Assembly: GCA_002392965.1 (NCBI GenBank)
Contig: DGIA01000010.1
Coordinates: 1-64,000, forward strand
DNA length: 64,000 nucleotides
Direction of reading: 5' to 3'
From: Bacteroidales bacterium UBA3834
GTDB taxonomy: Bacteria > Bacteroidota > Bacteroidia > Bacteroidales > P3
Shown here: one piece after another, positions 1-9,541 of the stretch
How the letters are laid out: each line of letters begins with the position of its first letter
Numbering within the stretch: the first letter of the stretch is position 1
The notes under the pieces: model-generated
The model's database searches: none
What the model was told of the DNA's origin: nothing
The model's input: the letters and a program-made list of their open reading frames with translations, nothing else
Position numbers and translations under genes: made by a program

Positions 1-50
1 GTCAACTTTTTTCAGCGCAAGACAAGGTGAAATATATAGAGGATGCATAT

Positions 51-138
51 AACGAGAAGGTAACGAGGTGGTAATGAGTATATAACGAGGAGGTAACGAG
101 AAGGTAACGAGAAGGTGGCGAGAAGGTGGCGCGGAGGC
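51..138. repeat. 11-nt tandem array A (8 units)
   Basis: Eight consecutive 11-nt units, mostly AACGAGAAGGT with variants AACGAGGTGGT, AATGAGTATAT and GGCGAGAAGGT, fill positions 51-138. The first 322 bases hold no convincing gene: only this array, a short GC-rich stretch and a promoter for the gene at 323. The period is exact while the unit is degenerate. It is one of six arrays in the window with the same period. Confidence 0.85.
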
Positions 139-222
139 CGGTCGAGGGATGGAAGAGGGGTGGCGCTAGGCACTGAAAACCAACGGATAGGGAATGAAAA
201 TGCCATGATGTGGAAAAATGGA

Positions 223-254
223 CTTGCAAAAACGGGAAAAAGTGTGTATATTTG
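223..254 (+). promoter_or_regulatory. Bacteroides-type promoter of the EF-hand gene
   Basis: The -7 box TATATTTG lies at 247-254 and a CTTG -33 element at 223-226, separated by 20 nt. This fits the Bacteroidota consensus TTTG-N19-21-TAnnTTTG with one mismatch. It would give a leader of about 60 nt before the ATG at 323. Confidence 0.6.
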
Positions 255-322
255 CAGCATTGAACCGTTCGCCGACGAGCGGTGCAAGTGGCTGGAAGAT
301 AACAATAAAAACATAAACAGAT

Positions 323-2374
323 ATGGCAAAGATTGACAAATTGCTCCCGAAGCAGGGCTACGATTGGAAATTCAGCACAGTGGGCGGTGTGGCCCGCGTG
401 AACATTGAGACGGGCGACGACATCGCCCACCTCGACGAGCTCGACCAGAAGCTGTGGACGGTGCTCAGCTGTCCGGTGAAGGGCCTGGAGTTCGACGCCA
501 AGACGCTGGCGTTGATGGATACCGACGGCGACGGCAAGATCAGGGTTCACGAGGTGGTGGCCGCCTCGCAGTGGCTTAAGAAGGTGCTGGTGAATATGGA
601 TTACCTGCTTGACGGCAACGACTGGATCGACTTCCTGTCCATCAGCGACTGCACCGACGAGGGCAAGCAGGTGGTGGAGGCCGCCAGGATGATCCTGGGC
701 AAGCTGGGATTGGAGAAGGAGGAGATTTCGCTGCAGGATGTGAACGACTACATGGCCGTCTATGAGGAGAAGTGCAAGGCCGACTACACGGCCGCCGAGT
801 CGGATCCCTACGAGCCGCCCTACGGCGATGCCAGCGACGCCGCCGAAGCGGCGGTGAACGCCGTGCGCCAGAAGGTGGCCGACTGGTTCATGCGCTGCCG
901 CCTGGTGCAGTTCGACGAGGAGGCTTCGCCGGTGCTCGACGTGCAGGTGGAGAAGATTGCCGCCATCAGCGGCAACAACCTGGGCGACAGCATGGCCGAG
1001 ATCGCCGGCTATCCGCTGGCCCGTCCCTCGAAGGAGGCGCTGCTGCCGCTGCTGCAGGGCATCAACCCCGCCTGGCAGGGAGCCATGAAGGATGTGGCGG
1101 CGATAGCCGATTTTGCAGGGAAAGAGTCGATTACGGAGGAGGAGTGGAACGCTGTGGTGGCCAAGGTGGATGCCTATACGGCATGGAAGGCCGCGGGCGA
1201 GACGGCCATGAACGAGGCCATCGCCGCCCAGGTGGCCGAGCACGCCGCCGCCATCGCGCCGGTGGAGCGCCTGCTGCGCTACTGCCGCGACTACTTCACG
1301 CTGCTGCACAACTATGTGGTGTTTAAGGATTTCTATAGCCGCGACGAGCGCCGTCTGGCCATGTTCCAGGCCGGCAAGCTCTATATCGACCAGCGCTGCT
1401 GCGACCTCTGCGTCAAGGTGAGCGACATGGGCAAGAGCACCGCCTCGGCGGGCAAGAGCGGCATGTACCTGATCTACTGCCACTGCACCTCGAAGGGCGG
1501 CGCCCAGATGGACATCGTGGCGGCGTTGACCGACGGCGAGATCGGCGGGTTGCACGAGGGCAAGAACGCCATCTTCTACGACCGCGAAGGTCAGGATTGG
1601 GACGCCACCATCACCAAGATCGTGGATAACCCCATCAGCGTGCGCCAGGCGTTCTGGAGCCCCTACCGCAAGTTCGGCAACTGGGTGACGGAAAAGATCA
1701 CCAAGAGCGCCTCGGAGAAGGAGAGCAAGCAGTTTGACGAGATGACATCGAAGGCCGACACGGCCAGCACGAACCTCACCGCCAAGCCCGAGGGGGCTGC
1801 CGCCGAGAAGAAGCCCGTCGCGCCGTTCGACATTGCCAAGTTCGCCGGTATCTTCGCCGCCATCGGCCTGGCCTTCGGCGCCATCGGCGGCGCGCTGGCC
1901 GCGCTGGGCGGATTCGTGACCGCCAAGTGGTACAATGTCATCCTGCTGGTGGCCGCCGTCGTGATTCTCATCAGCGGCCCCTCGATGCTGCTGGCGTGGC
2001 TCAAGCTGCGCAAGCGCAACCTCGGCCCGGTGCTGAATGCCAACGGCTGGGCCATCAACAGCAATGTGAAGGTGAACACCACCTTCGGCAAGACCTTGAC
2101 CTCGATGGCCAAATATCCGAAGATGGTGGTGAACGACCCGCTTGCGGACAAGAAGATGGCCTGGTGGAAGAAATGCCTCATCTGGCTGGCCGTGCTGGCG
2201 GTAGCCTTCCTGCTGGTCTTCCGTCTGACGCAGCACCGCTGGGTGTGGCAGCCCAAGCCTGTCGAGGAGCCTGTGGCCGAGGTGGTCGAAGAGGCGGCCG
2301 CGCCTGTCGAGGAGGCGGTTGCCGTGGAGGAGGCCGCTCCCGCGGAGGCTCCCGCAGAGGCTCCTGCCGAATGA
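323..2374 (+). CDS. EF-hand membrane protein of unknown function
   Basis: A 683-residue protein with one perfect 12-residue EF-hand loop at residues 66-77 (DTDGDGKIRVHE), so calcium binding is likely. There is no signal peptide. A long soluble N-terminal region leads to hydrophobic segments at about 505-565, a short soluble stretch, one more membrane segment near 615-635, and a C-terminal tail rich in Pro, Glu, Val and Ala. The bulk therefore probably sits in the cytoplasm, anchored near its C-terminus. The stop overlaps the next start as ATGA, so the two genes are probably translationally coupled. I do not recognise a named function; a calcium-responsive envelope role would be inference. Confidence 0.75.
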   Translation: MAKIDKLLPKQGYDWKFSTVGGVARVNIETGDDIAHLDELDQKLWTVLSCPVKGLEFDAKTLALMDTDGDGKIRVHEVVAASQWLKKVLVNMDYLLDGNDWIDFLSISDCTDEGKQVVEAARMILGKLGLEKEEISLQDVNDYMAVYEEKCKADYTAAESDPYEPPYGDASDAAEAAVNAVRQKVADWFMRCRLVQFDEEASPVLDVQVEKIAAISGNNLGDSMAEIAGYPLARPSKEALLPLLQGINPAWQGAMKDVAAIADFAGKESITEEEWNAVVAKVDAYTAWKAAGETAMNEAIAAQVAEHAAAIAPVERLLRYCRDYFTLLHNYVVFKDFYSRDERRLAMFQAGKLYIDQRCCDLCVKVSDMGKSTASAGKSGMYLIYCHCTSKGGAQMDIVAALTDGEIGGLHEGKNAIFYDREGQDWDATITKIVDNPISVRQAFWSPYRKFGNWVTEKITKSASEKESKQFDEMTSKADTASTNLTAKPEGAAAEKKPVAPFDIAKFAGIFAAIGLAFGAIGGALAALGGFVTAKWYNVILLVAAVVILISGPSMLLAWLKLRKRNLGPVLNANGWAINSNVKVNTTFGKTLTSMAKYPKMVVNDPLADKKMAWWKKCLIWLAVLAVAFLLVFRLTQHRWVWQPKPVEEPVAEVVEEAAAPVEEAVAVEEAAPAEAPAEAPAE

Positions 2375-3345
2375 AACGCTTACCGCTGATACTGTTTTTG
2401 ATGGCATTGTCGGCAAATGCACAGGACCAGGCGGCGGTATTCACCGCCGCCTGGTGGAATGTGGAGAACCTGTTCGACCTGCGCGACGACCCCAAGACCC
2501 ACGACGACGAGTTCACCCCCCGGGGCGAGATGCACTGGACGCGCCGCAAGCTCGACGCCAAGGTGCAGGGGATATACAAGACCCTGACGATGATGGACCT
2601 GCCCGATGTGGTGGGGTTGGGCGAGGTGGAGAACAACTTCGTGCTGCGGGAGCTCTGCCAGGGGACCCCGCTGGCGCAGGTGCCCTACCGCTATGTGCAC
2701 TATGACTCGCCCGACCGGCGAGGCATCGACGTGGCGCTCATCTACCGCACCGACCGTTTCCGTGTGACGGCCAGCCGAGCCGTGAGTGTGAGCGACAGCA
2801 GCGAAGGATTCTTCACCCGCGACCTGCTGATAGTGGAAGGTGTCACGGCGGAGGGCGACAGCGTGTGCCTGCTGCTCAACCACTGGCCGTCGAAGAGGGG
2901 TGGGGAGGAGGCCGACGTGCATCGGCTGGAGATTGCCCGCACCGTGCGTCGGCTGATGCTCGACCTGCGGGCGTCGCATCCCGAAGCCGCCGTCGTCGCC
3001 ATGGGCGACATGAACAGTACGGCCGACGAGCCCGCCATAGCCGAGGGCATGGATATGGGCGGCGACACGGTGAGCCCCGAGGGCATACGGCTGCTGACGC
3101 AGCGGCTGCCGTCCGACTGGGGCAGCCATAAATACCAGGGACAGTGGCGCTATATCGACCATGTGTTCCTGTTGGCCGGCGAAGGCTGGGAGGTGAAGAA
3201 ACTGAAGCTTTTCAAGTTCGACCACCTGCTCACCGAGGAGAAAGGGCATCCGGGAGTGCGCCCGCGGCGCACCTACCTGGGACCCCGCTACGAAGGCGGC
3301 CTCAGCGACCACCTGCCGCTCCTTCTCAGGCTCTGTCGCCGGTAG
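2371..3345 (+). CDS. secreted endonuclease/exonuclease/phosphatase-fold protein
   Basis: A 324-residue protein beginning with a signal peptide ending ANAQ. It carries the EEP fold motifs in order: WWNVENLFD near the N-terminus, GLGEVEN (metal-binding Glu), LNHWPS (catalytic His), GDMNST and a terminal SDHLPL (catalytic Asp-His). The family hydrolyses phosphodiester bonds in nucleic acids or phospholipids, and export suggests a periplasmic or surface role such as nucleic-acid scavenging. The ATG at 2371 was chosen because it gives the signal peptide and overlaps the previous stop by 4 nt. The open frame continues further upstream, but only inside the previous gene. Substrate cannot be told from sequence. 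Confidence 0.85.
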   Translation: MKRLPLILFLMALSANAQDQAAVFTAAWWNVENLFDLRDDPKTHDDEFTPRGEMHWTRRKLDAKVQGIYKTLTMMDLPDVVGLGEVENNFVLRELCQGTPLAQVPYRYVHYDSPDRRGIDVALIYRTDRFRVTASRAVSVSDSSEGFFTRDLLIVEGVTAEGDSVCLLLNHWPSKRGGEEADVHRLEIARTVRRLMLDLRASHPEAAVVAMGDMNSTADEPAIAEGMDMGGDTVSPEGIRLLTQRLPSDWGSHKYQGQWRYIDHVFLLAGEGWEVKKLKLFKFDHLLTEEKGHPGVRPRRTYLGPRYEGGLSDHLPLLLRLCRR

Positions 3346-3417
3346 GTTTTATCTATGCTACAGATAACGCCAGGATTTTTATTTTTGTCTGACTCCGCGG
3401 AAGTCGATTTTTTTTGG

Positions 3418-3425
3418 TATTTTTG
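3418..3425 (+). promoter_or_regulatory. -7 box TATTTTTG upstream of the RND operon
   Basis: TATTTTTG matches TAnnTTTG and lies 30 nt before the adaptor ATG at 3456. A second copy occurs at 3380-3387. No clear TTTG -33 element was found at the right spacing. Confidence 0.5.
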
Positions 3426-3455
3426 CACCGTTTAATCATCATACTAAAGGACAAT

Positions 3456-4481
3456 ATGAAACAAACTCTTATCCTCTGTCTGAGTGCGATATTGCTGCTC
3501 TGGTCGTGTGGAAGGAAGGTTAATTCTTCGTCGGGCTGGAGCGATTCGATACCGGTGGAAACCCTTGTGGCCGGCGACGGCAGCACGCCCAGCGAACGCA
3601 ATTATGTGGGCGACATCGGGTCGGAACGTGATGTGGATCTCTCGTTCGTGCTGGGCGGCACGCTTACCAAGGTGGCCGTGAAGAACGGAGACCGCGTGAC
3701 CAAAGGCCAGTTGCTGGCCGAGGTGGATGCGACATCGGCCAACAGCTTGCATGCCACCGCGGTGGCAACGCTGCGCCAAGCCGAGGACGCCTATCGCCGT
3801 CTGGAGGCGGTGCACAAGGAGGGCGGCCTGAGCGAGGTGAAGTGGGTGGAGATGGAGACCAACCTGGAGAAGGCGCGCCAAGCCGAGGTGAGCGCCCGCA
3901 AGCACAAGGAGGAATGCGTCCTCCGTGCGCCGTTCAGCGGCGTGGTGGTGTGCGGCAGCCGCACCGTGGGGCAGGAGTTGAAGCCCGGCGAGACCTTCTG
4001 CCGCGTGCTCGACATGAATCGTCTGCGGGTGAGTTTCTCGGTTCCCGAACAGGAGATCACCTTGATAAAGGTAGGCTCTGTCGCCGATGCCATAGTGCCG
4101 GCGCTGGGCGACACCCCGCTGACGCTGCGGGTGAGCGACAAGAGTTTCAGCGCCAACCCCCTGGGACACACCTACAAAGTGCATGCCGCCATCACGTCGG
4201 GCGTGATGGACCGTCTGTTGCCCGATATGGTGGCCAAGGTGCATGTGAAGTTGAGTGCCATGGGCGGCATTGTGGTGCCCAGCGACTGTGTGCAGACGAT
4301 GCCCGAGGGAACCGTGGTATGGGTGGTGGAAAACGGCCGTGCGCAGCACCGTTGCATCACGGCGGGCGATTTCATCCGCAACGGCGTGGTGGTGAAGGAG
4401 GGTCTTGCCGCGGGCGACACGGTGGTGGTTGCCGGTCAGCAAAAGCTTTATACCGGAGCCAAGGTTAAAGTAAGCGACTGA
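3456..4481 (+). CDS. RND efflux periplasmic adaptor lipoprotein
   Basis: A 341-residue membrane-fusion protein. It has a lipoprotein signal (LLWSCG, lipid-accepting Cys near residue 17), then a biotinyl-lipoyl-like half motif (GGTLTKVAVKNGDRVTKGQ), an alpha-helical hairpin at about residues 90-150, the second lipoyl half (LRAPFSGVVV), and beta-barrel and membrane-proximal domains. It bridges the inner-membrane pump and TolC encoded next. The ATG at 3456 follows AAAGGAC and gives the lipobox; an upstream in-frame start would spoil the signal peptide. First gene of a three-gene operon. Confidence 0.92.
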   Translation: MKQTLILCLSAILLLWSCGRKVNSSSGWSDSIPVETLVAGDGSTPSERNYVGDIGSERDVDLSFVLGGTLTKVAVKNGDRVTKGQLLAEVDATSANSLHATAVATLRQAEDAYRRLEAVHKEGGLSEVKWVEMETNLEKARQAEVSARKHKEECVLRAPFSGVVVCGSRTVGQELKPGETFCRVLDMNRLRVSFSVPEQEITLIKVGSVADAIVPALGDTPLTLRVSDKSFSANPLGHTYKVHAAITSGVMDRLLPDMVAKVHVKLSAMGGIVVPSDCVQTMPEGTVVWVVENGRAQHRCITAGDFIRNGVVVKEGLAAGDTVVVAGQQKLYTGAKVKVSD

Positions 4482-4486
4482 AGACG

Positions 4487-7400
4487 ATGGCACGGTATTC
4501 CAACATGATTCAAAGGACCATGCGGAGTTTCCCGATTCTCGCATTTGTGGTCCTCATAGTTATTGGCATAGGCATCTATGCGTTGCCCCATCTGAACAAG
4601 AACGAGTTTCCCAGCGTCAAGATCAAGCAGGGGGTGGTGGCTGTGGTCTATCCGGGAGCCACGGCCGAGGAGATCGAGGAGCAGGTGGCCGGCAAGGTCG
4701 AGGAATATTTATTCACCTTTACCGACGTTGACAAGAATAACACATATTCGTACAGCCAGAACGGCATGCTGTATGTCTTTGTCACGCTGGTGCATTCGGA
4801 CGAGGACCCCAAGGTCACGTGGTCGCGCATCCGAGAGGGTCTTTCGCTGTTCCGGCTGACGGACCTGCCCCAAGGGGTGGCGGCGACGGCGGTCATCGAC
4901 GACTTCGGCAACGCCTCGTCGCTGCTGTTGGCCATCGAGAGCGGCGAGCGCTCGCCGCGTGAGCTGGAGGCCGCCGCCAAGCAGCTCGCGGCGCGGTTGC
5001 GCAATATCAAGGAGATGGGCCGTATCAGCATTGTGGGAGACCAGAAAGAGGAGATAGCGATACACATGGACCCCATGAAGCTGACGCAGTATGCCATATC
5101 GCCGTCGGTGGTGTCGTCGGAGCTGGCGGCGCACGGTTTCCGCACCATTTCGGGTAAGCTGAGCAACAGCGAGGGCAGTGCGCTGGTGCATGTCACCATT
5201 CCTTACGGGAATATTTACGACTTGAGCGAGCTGGTCGTCTTCGCCGATCCTGCGACCGGCCAGACGCTGCGCCTGCGCGACGTGGCTACGATAGAACCGC
5301 GCTACCAGGAGTCGAAACCGTGCATCCAATACAGCGACGCCAACGTGAAGAATAACCGCTGCGTCATGCTTTCGATCGAGATGCGTCCAGGCAATAACGT
5401 GGTGGATTTCGGAGAGAAGGTGGAGAAGATCATCAAGGAACAAGAGGCGACCTTCACGCCCGATATCCATATCCACCGCATTACGGATCAGCCGCGGGTG
5501 GTGGATAAGTCGGTGCGGTCGTTCCTGAAGGATCTCGTCGAGGCTATCCTTATCGTCATCTTCGTGATGTTGATGCTCTTCCCGCTGCGTACCGCCTTGA
5601 TCAGCTCCACGTCGGTGCCCATCTGCATCGCAGCTACGTTGGGTATCATGTATTTCATCGGATTCGAGTTGAACACGGTGACCTTGGCGGCACTCATCGC
5701 GGTGCTGGGCATGATTGTCGATGACTCGGTGGTGGTCATCGACGGCTACTCCGACCTCTTGCGGGCGGGCCATTCACGATGGTACTCGGCTGTGATTTCG
5801 ACCAGCAAGCTGGCCAACTCGATGCTTTTCGCCACGGCCTCCATCGCCATGATGTTCTTCCCCGCATTGGCCATTTTCAAAGAGAACATCCTGGGAGACG
5901 TCGTGGAACTCTTCCCGTGGACTATTCTCATTGCCTTGGCCTGCAGCTTCCTATATGCCATACAAGTCATTCCGTTCCTTTCTGCGCGTTTCATCAAGCG
6001 CACAGCGGAAGGGAAGGAGACCGCCCTTGACCGGGTGCAGAGTGCTTTCTTCGGGTGGATGCAGCGGAGATACGAGAAGCTTCTTTCCTTCTGTTTCCGG
6101 CACAAAAAGCTCACAATGGCCACTGGCGGTGTATTGACGTTGATAGGAGCATTCCTGTTCACCCAGATCAACATACAGATACTGCCGAAGGCCGAGCGCG
6201 ACAGTTTTGCCGTGGAGATCCACATGGTGGCCAGCGCATCGATAGATAAGACCGAGCAGGTGGCCGACTCGCTGTCGGCCCTGCTGTTGAAAGACAAGCG
6301 GGTGAAGAGCGTCACCTCGTTTGTCGGCATGTCGTCGCCCCGTTTCCACATGACCTATGCCCCGCAGCTGGCTTCCGACCACTACGCCCAGTTTATTGTC
6401 AACACCACTGGCGACAATGCCACCAAGGAACTGATAGCGGAATATGCCCAGCGCTATGAGAACATTTTCCCGCAGGCGCAGATCCGTTTCAAGCAGATGG
6501 ACTACCAGTCGGTGCTGGCTCCGGTGGAATTCTATCTGAAAGGCGACAACTATGGAGACATCGCCATCGTGAGGGATTCGCTGCTGCGGCTGATGAAACA
6601 GAATCCCAAATTCTTCTATGTCCATTCCGATTACGACGAGACCGAGGAGATGGTCGATGTGGTGCTGAAGACCGATGTCGCCAACCGGTTGGGTATCACG
6701 CAATCGACCCTTTCCATCTATCTGGGCAGCGCCCTTTCGGGTACCAGGCTCTCCTCCCTCTGGGAGGGTGACTACAATATCCCCATTGCCATCTATTCGG
6801 AAGGCAAGCAGGATATCGACTACGGCTCATTGGGCGACTTGCTGGTGCCTTGTGCACAACCCGGAGTGTGGGTGCCGTTGCGTCAGGTGGCCGATATACA
6901 GCCACGGTTCCATCACAGCAACATGCCCCACCGCAACGGCGTGCGCTGCGTCACGGTGTCGGCCGATGTGATGTCCGGGGCAGGGCAGATTCTCGAGTAC
7001 AATAAAATCAAGCGGGAACTCGACAAGATGGATTTGCCGGACGGTGTCACGGTCGAGCCTGGCGGTACCTTCGCATTCTCGTCCAGACTGTTGCCCAGCT
7101 TGCTCATGGCCATTGTCGCCGCCATTGTAGTCATGTTTGTGGTGCTGCTCATCCACTATGGCAAGTTGGGGATTTCGCTGTTGGCCATCTCGATGGCGGT
7201 GCTCTGTGTTTTCGGGGCCAATTTCGGGTTGTGGTTTTTCGGTCTCGACTTCTCCATATCGGCAGTATTGGGACTCATCTCATTGGTAGGCATCATTGTG
7301 CGCAACGCCATCATCATGTACGACTATGTGGCGGAACTGCGCAACAAGGAGCTGATGTCGGTCTCCGACGCCGCCTACCATGCAGGTCTGCGTCGCATGA

Positions 7401-7615
7401 GGCCAATCTTCCTTACTTCCGCCACCACCGCCATCGGCGTGGTGCCGATGATATTGGCCGGCACCATGCTCTGGATGCCTATGGGTGTGGTGATCTGTTT
7501 CGGCACGCTCTTCACGCTTCCGCTTGTCATCACCATCCTGCCCGTGGCCTACTGCTTGGCCTTTGAGAACAAGAAACGTCAGAACATCCGTCCCTTGAAA
7601 ATAGAAAGGAGATAA
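4487..7615 (+). CDS. RND efflux transporter permease (AcrB/MexB superfamily)
   Basis: A 1042-residue inner-membrane pump, full length for the family. The first transmembrane helix (ILAFVVLIVIGIGIYAL) is followed by a large periplasmic porter loop, a TM2-TM6 bundle with an acidic VDDSVVVIDG motif in TM4, a second periplasmic loop and the closing TM bundle. Proton-driven extrusion of drugs, bile salts or other amphiphiles is the known family role; substrate is not inferable. It starts 5 nt after the adaptor stop. Confidence 0.95.
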   Translation: MARYSNMIQRTMRSFPILAFVVLIVIGIGIYALPHLNKNEFPSVKIKQGVVAVVYPGATAEEIEEQVAGKVEEYLFTFTDVDKNNTYSYSQNGMLYVFVTLVHSDEDPKVTWSRIREGLSLFRLTDLPQGVAATAVIDDFGNASSLLLAIESGERSPRELEAAAKQLAARLRNIKEMGRISIVGDQKEEIAIHMDPMKLTQYAISPSVVSSELAAHGFRTISGKLSNSEGSALVHVTIPYGNIYDLSELVVFADPATGQTLRLRDVATIEPRYQESKPCIQYSDANVKNNRCVMLSIEMRPGNNVVDFGEKVEKIIKEQEATFTPDIHIHRITDQPRVVDKSVRSFLKDLVEAILIVIFVMLMLFPLRTALISSTSVPICIAATLGIMYFIGFELNTVTLAALIAVLGMIVDDSVVVIDGYSDLLRAGHSRWYSAVISTSKLANSMLFATASIAMMFFPALAIFKENILGDVVELFPWTILIALACSFLYAIQVIPFLSARFIKRTAEGKETALDRVQSAFFGWMQRRYEKLLSFCFRHKKLTMATGGVLTLIGAFLFTQINIQILPKAERDSFAVEIHMVASASIDKTEQVADSLSALLLKDKRVKSVTSFVGMSSPRFHMTYAPQLASDHYAQFIVNTTGDNATKELIAEYAQRYENIFPQAQIRFKQMDYQSVLAPVEFYLKGDNYGDIAIVRDSLLRLMKQNPKFFYVHSDYDETEEMVDVVLKTDVANRLGITQSTLSIYLGSALSGTRLSSLWEGDYNIPIAIYSEGKQDIDYGSLGDLLVPCAQPGVWVPLRQVADIQPRFHHSNMPHRNGVRCVTVSADVMSGAGQILEYNKIKRELDKMDLPDGVTVEPGGTFAFSSRLLPSLLMAIVAAIVVMFVVLLIHYGKLGISLLAISMAVLCVFGANFGLWFFGLDFSISAVLGLISLVGIIVRNAIIMYDYVAELRNKELMSVSDAAYHAGLRRMRPIFLTSATTAIGVVPMILAGTMLWMPMGVVICFGTLFTLPLVITILPVAYCLAFENKKRQNIRPLKIERR

Positions 7616-7623
7616 ACGTCACA

Positions 7624-8970
7624 ATGAGAATCAGGATAAATAACAGAATATTTGTGTTCATCGGGTTTGTCTTGTTTGTCGGACACCTTCCGGCCCAGAC
7701 ACTCACACTCGACAGCTGCATCGCCCTTGCACGACGAAACAATGTGGAGATACGCACATCGCAGCTGGATATCGAGAATGCCCGACAAGTGAAGCAGGCG
7801 GTATTCACCAAGTATTTCCCACAGGTGAATCTTGCAGGTGTGGGTTATTATGCGGCCAATCCGCTTGTCCGCTTCGGCATGGATGATATCCAGTCGAACG
7901 ATATGCGCGAGTTGTTGTCGGCCATCTACGATCTGGTGACGGAAATGGGAAGTGATGTGAAGAAAGAGCTTTCGTTGATGAAGAAAGGCGTAAGCGGATC
8001 AGTCGTGGCAGTGCAGCCGATTTATGCCGGCGGGCGTATCGTCACCGGCAACAAACTGGCCAATCTTGGTGTCGAAGCCGCCGAGTTGCAGGCCGAGATA
8101 AAGGAACGTGACATCATCGAGAATATCGAATCGACATACTATCTCGTCACGGGACTGCAGCAGAAGGTGGCTACGGTAACTGCCGCGCTGGATCTGATCG
8201 ACTCGCTCGACCGTACAGTGCAGTTGGCCCTCGACAATGGGCTTGTCACCCGTTCCGACGCATTGCAGCTGCAGCTGAAGCGCAACGAGATGCTGGCCAA
8301 CCAGCAGCAGCTTGCCAGCGGCATACGTCTTTCCAAGCAGCTGCTTTGCTGCCAGATAGGTGTCGAATATGGCGATTCTCTCGTTTTCATGGAGGAGCCC
8401 GTGGGTTCTGTCGCCACGATGGAAACCTTGGCATCCACTTCGGCCCGCCCCGAGAGCCGTCTTCTGGAACTCAGCGTCGAGGCCGAACGGTTGCAGAAAC
8501 GGCTTACCCTTGGCGAGACCTTGCCACAGCTTGCCCTTATCGGCACAGGGTTCTACGGCAATATCATCAAGACCGACCCTTCGGCCAATGCGGTGGCAGT
8601 CCTCTCCCTCTCGTTACCATTGAGTGGCTGGTGGGAGACGTCACACAAGCTAAAACAGCACAATATCCGGATAGAGGAGGCGCGTATGAAGCAAGCGCAT
8701 TTGAGCCAAATGATGTCGCTCGAGGAAGAAAAAGCCTACAGTGACATGCTCGACGCTGCCATGCTGATGAAGTCCGACTCGGCTGCTTTGGAGATAGCGA
8801 AGGAAAACTACCGCCTCTCGACGCTCAACTACCAAGCCGGAGTGGTCACCCTTTCCGACGTTTTACAAGCCCACACCCTGCTGCTGCAGGCGCAGAATGC
8901 CATTACCGACCGTCACACCACCTATGTGGTAGCCCGTCGTCGTCTGATGGACTTGAAGAAAACCGATTGA
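7624..8970 (+). CDS. TolC-family outer membrane efflux protein
   Basis: A 448-residue protein with a signal peptide ending LPAQ and two OEP repeats rich in amphipathic helices, the first including LDSCIALARRNNVEIRTSQ and the second ending ALEIAKENYRLSTLNYQAG near residue 395. That last motif is the typical TolC second-repeat signature. It forms the outer-membrane exit duct for the RND pump encoded 8 nt upstream, completing the tripartite system. Confidence 0.93.
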   Translation: MRIRINNRIFVFIGFVLFVGHLPAQTLTLDSCIALARRNNVEIRTSQLDIENARQVKQAVFTKYFPQVNLAGVGYYAANPLVRFGMDDIQSNDMRELLSAIYDLVTEMGSDVKKELSLMKKGVSGSVVAVQPIYAGGRIVTGNKLANLGVEAAELQAEIKERDIIENIESTYYLVTGLQQKVATVTAALDLIDSLDRTVQLALDNGLVTRSDALQLQLKRNEMLANQQQLASGIRLSKQLLCCQIGVEYGDSLVFMEEPVGSVATMETLASTSARPESRLLELSVEAERLQKRLTLGETLPQLALIGTGFYGNIIKTDPSANAVAVLSLSLPLSGWWETSHKLKQHNIRIEEARMKQAHLSQMMSLEEEKAYSDMLDAAMLMKSDSAALEIAKENYRLSTLNYQAGVVTLSDVLQAHTLLLQAQNAITDRHTTYVVARRRLMDLKKTD

Positions 8971-9014
8971 CAAATGCAATACCGAAAGATAAACCAAGAA
9001 AAAAAGAGAAGAAC

Positions 9015-9473
9015 ATGAAAAGAATCATTTTCCTTCTGATAGCGATACTCTTTGCTATCCCGGTTATGGCCCAGAACCCTCTCAACGACAATGCCGACAA
9101 TATTGTGGGTACCTATTCTGGAAAACAGGGGGATGACCGTTTCAAGGTGAAGATTGTCAAACTCTCCGACGGCACATACCGTGGTCAGGTATTCTGGATG
9201 GAACGTGACAAAGACGCCCAAGGCAAAAAGATCCTTGACACCAAGAATCCCGATAAAAGCTTGCGCACCAAGCCCGCCGACCAGGTGGTGCTTTTTTCGG
9301 GCCTCAAGTACGATGCCAAGAAGCGCTGCTGGAACGACACCAAGATATACGACCCGCAACGCGGATTGAAAGCGCACATGTCTGCCGAGTTTATCGCCGA
9401 CGGTCGGCTGCGCATCAAAGGGTCTTTGCTTGGCATCAGCGAGAATGTGTTTTGGAGCAGGGTGGAAAAATAG
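9015..9473 (+). CDS. DUF2147 secreted protein
   Basis: A 152-residue protein with a signal peptide (about residues 1-19, ending VMAQ) followed by one DUF2147 domain: VGTYSG near the start, GQVFWME in the middle and an SENVFWSRV ending. The family is a small periplasmic beta-rich fold of unknown function. The ATG at 9015 is preferred over an in-frame ATG at 8967 because it gives a clean signal peptide after GAAGAAC. It lies 44 nt behind the TolC gene and may be cotranscribed. Confidence 0.85.
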   Translation: MKRIIFLLIAILFAIPVMAQNPLNDNADNIVGTYSGKQGDDRFKVKIVKLSDGTYRGQVFWMERDKDAQGKKILDTKNPDKSLRTKPADQVVLFSGLKYDAKKRCWNDTKIYDPQRGLKAHMSAEFIADGRLRIKGSLLGISENVFWSRVEK

Positions 9474-9499
9474 GGGAGCCCTATGTGAAATATTTTTAC

Positions 9500-9507
9500 T
9501 ATTTTTG
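9500..9507 (+). promoter_or_regulatory. -7 box TATTTTTG of aspS
   Basis: TATTTTTG lies 34 nt before the aspS ATG. No TTTG -33 element at the expected distance. Confidence 0.5.
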
Positions 9508-9541
9508 TGCCTTGCAAAATAAAGGATAATATCATTAAACT

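Noticed and set aside
51..138. Possible CRISPR array in the repeated sequence
   Set aside because: The repeat unit is 11 nt, directly tandem, without spacers, and no cas gene is near. The same holds for the other five arrays.
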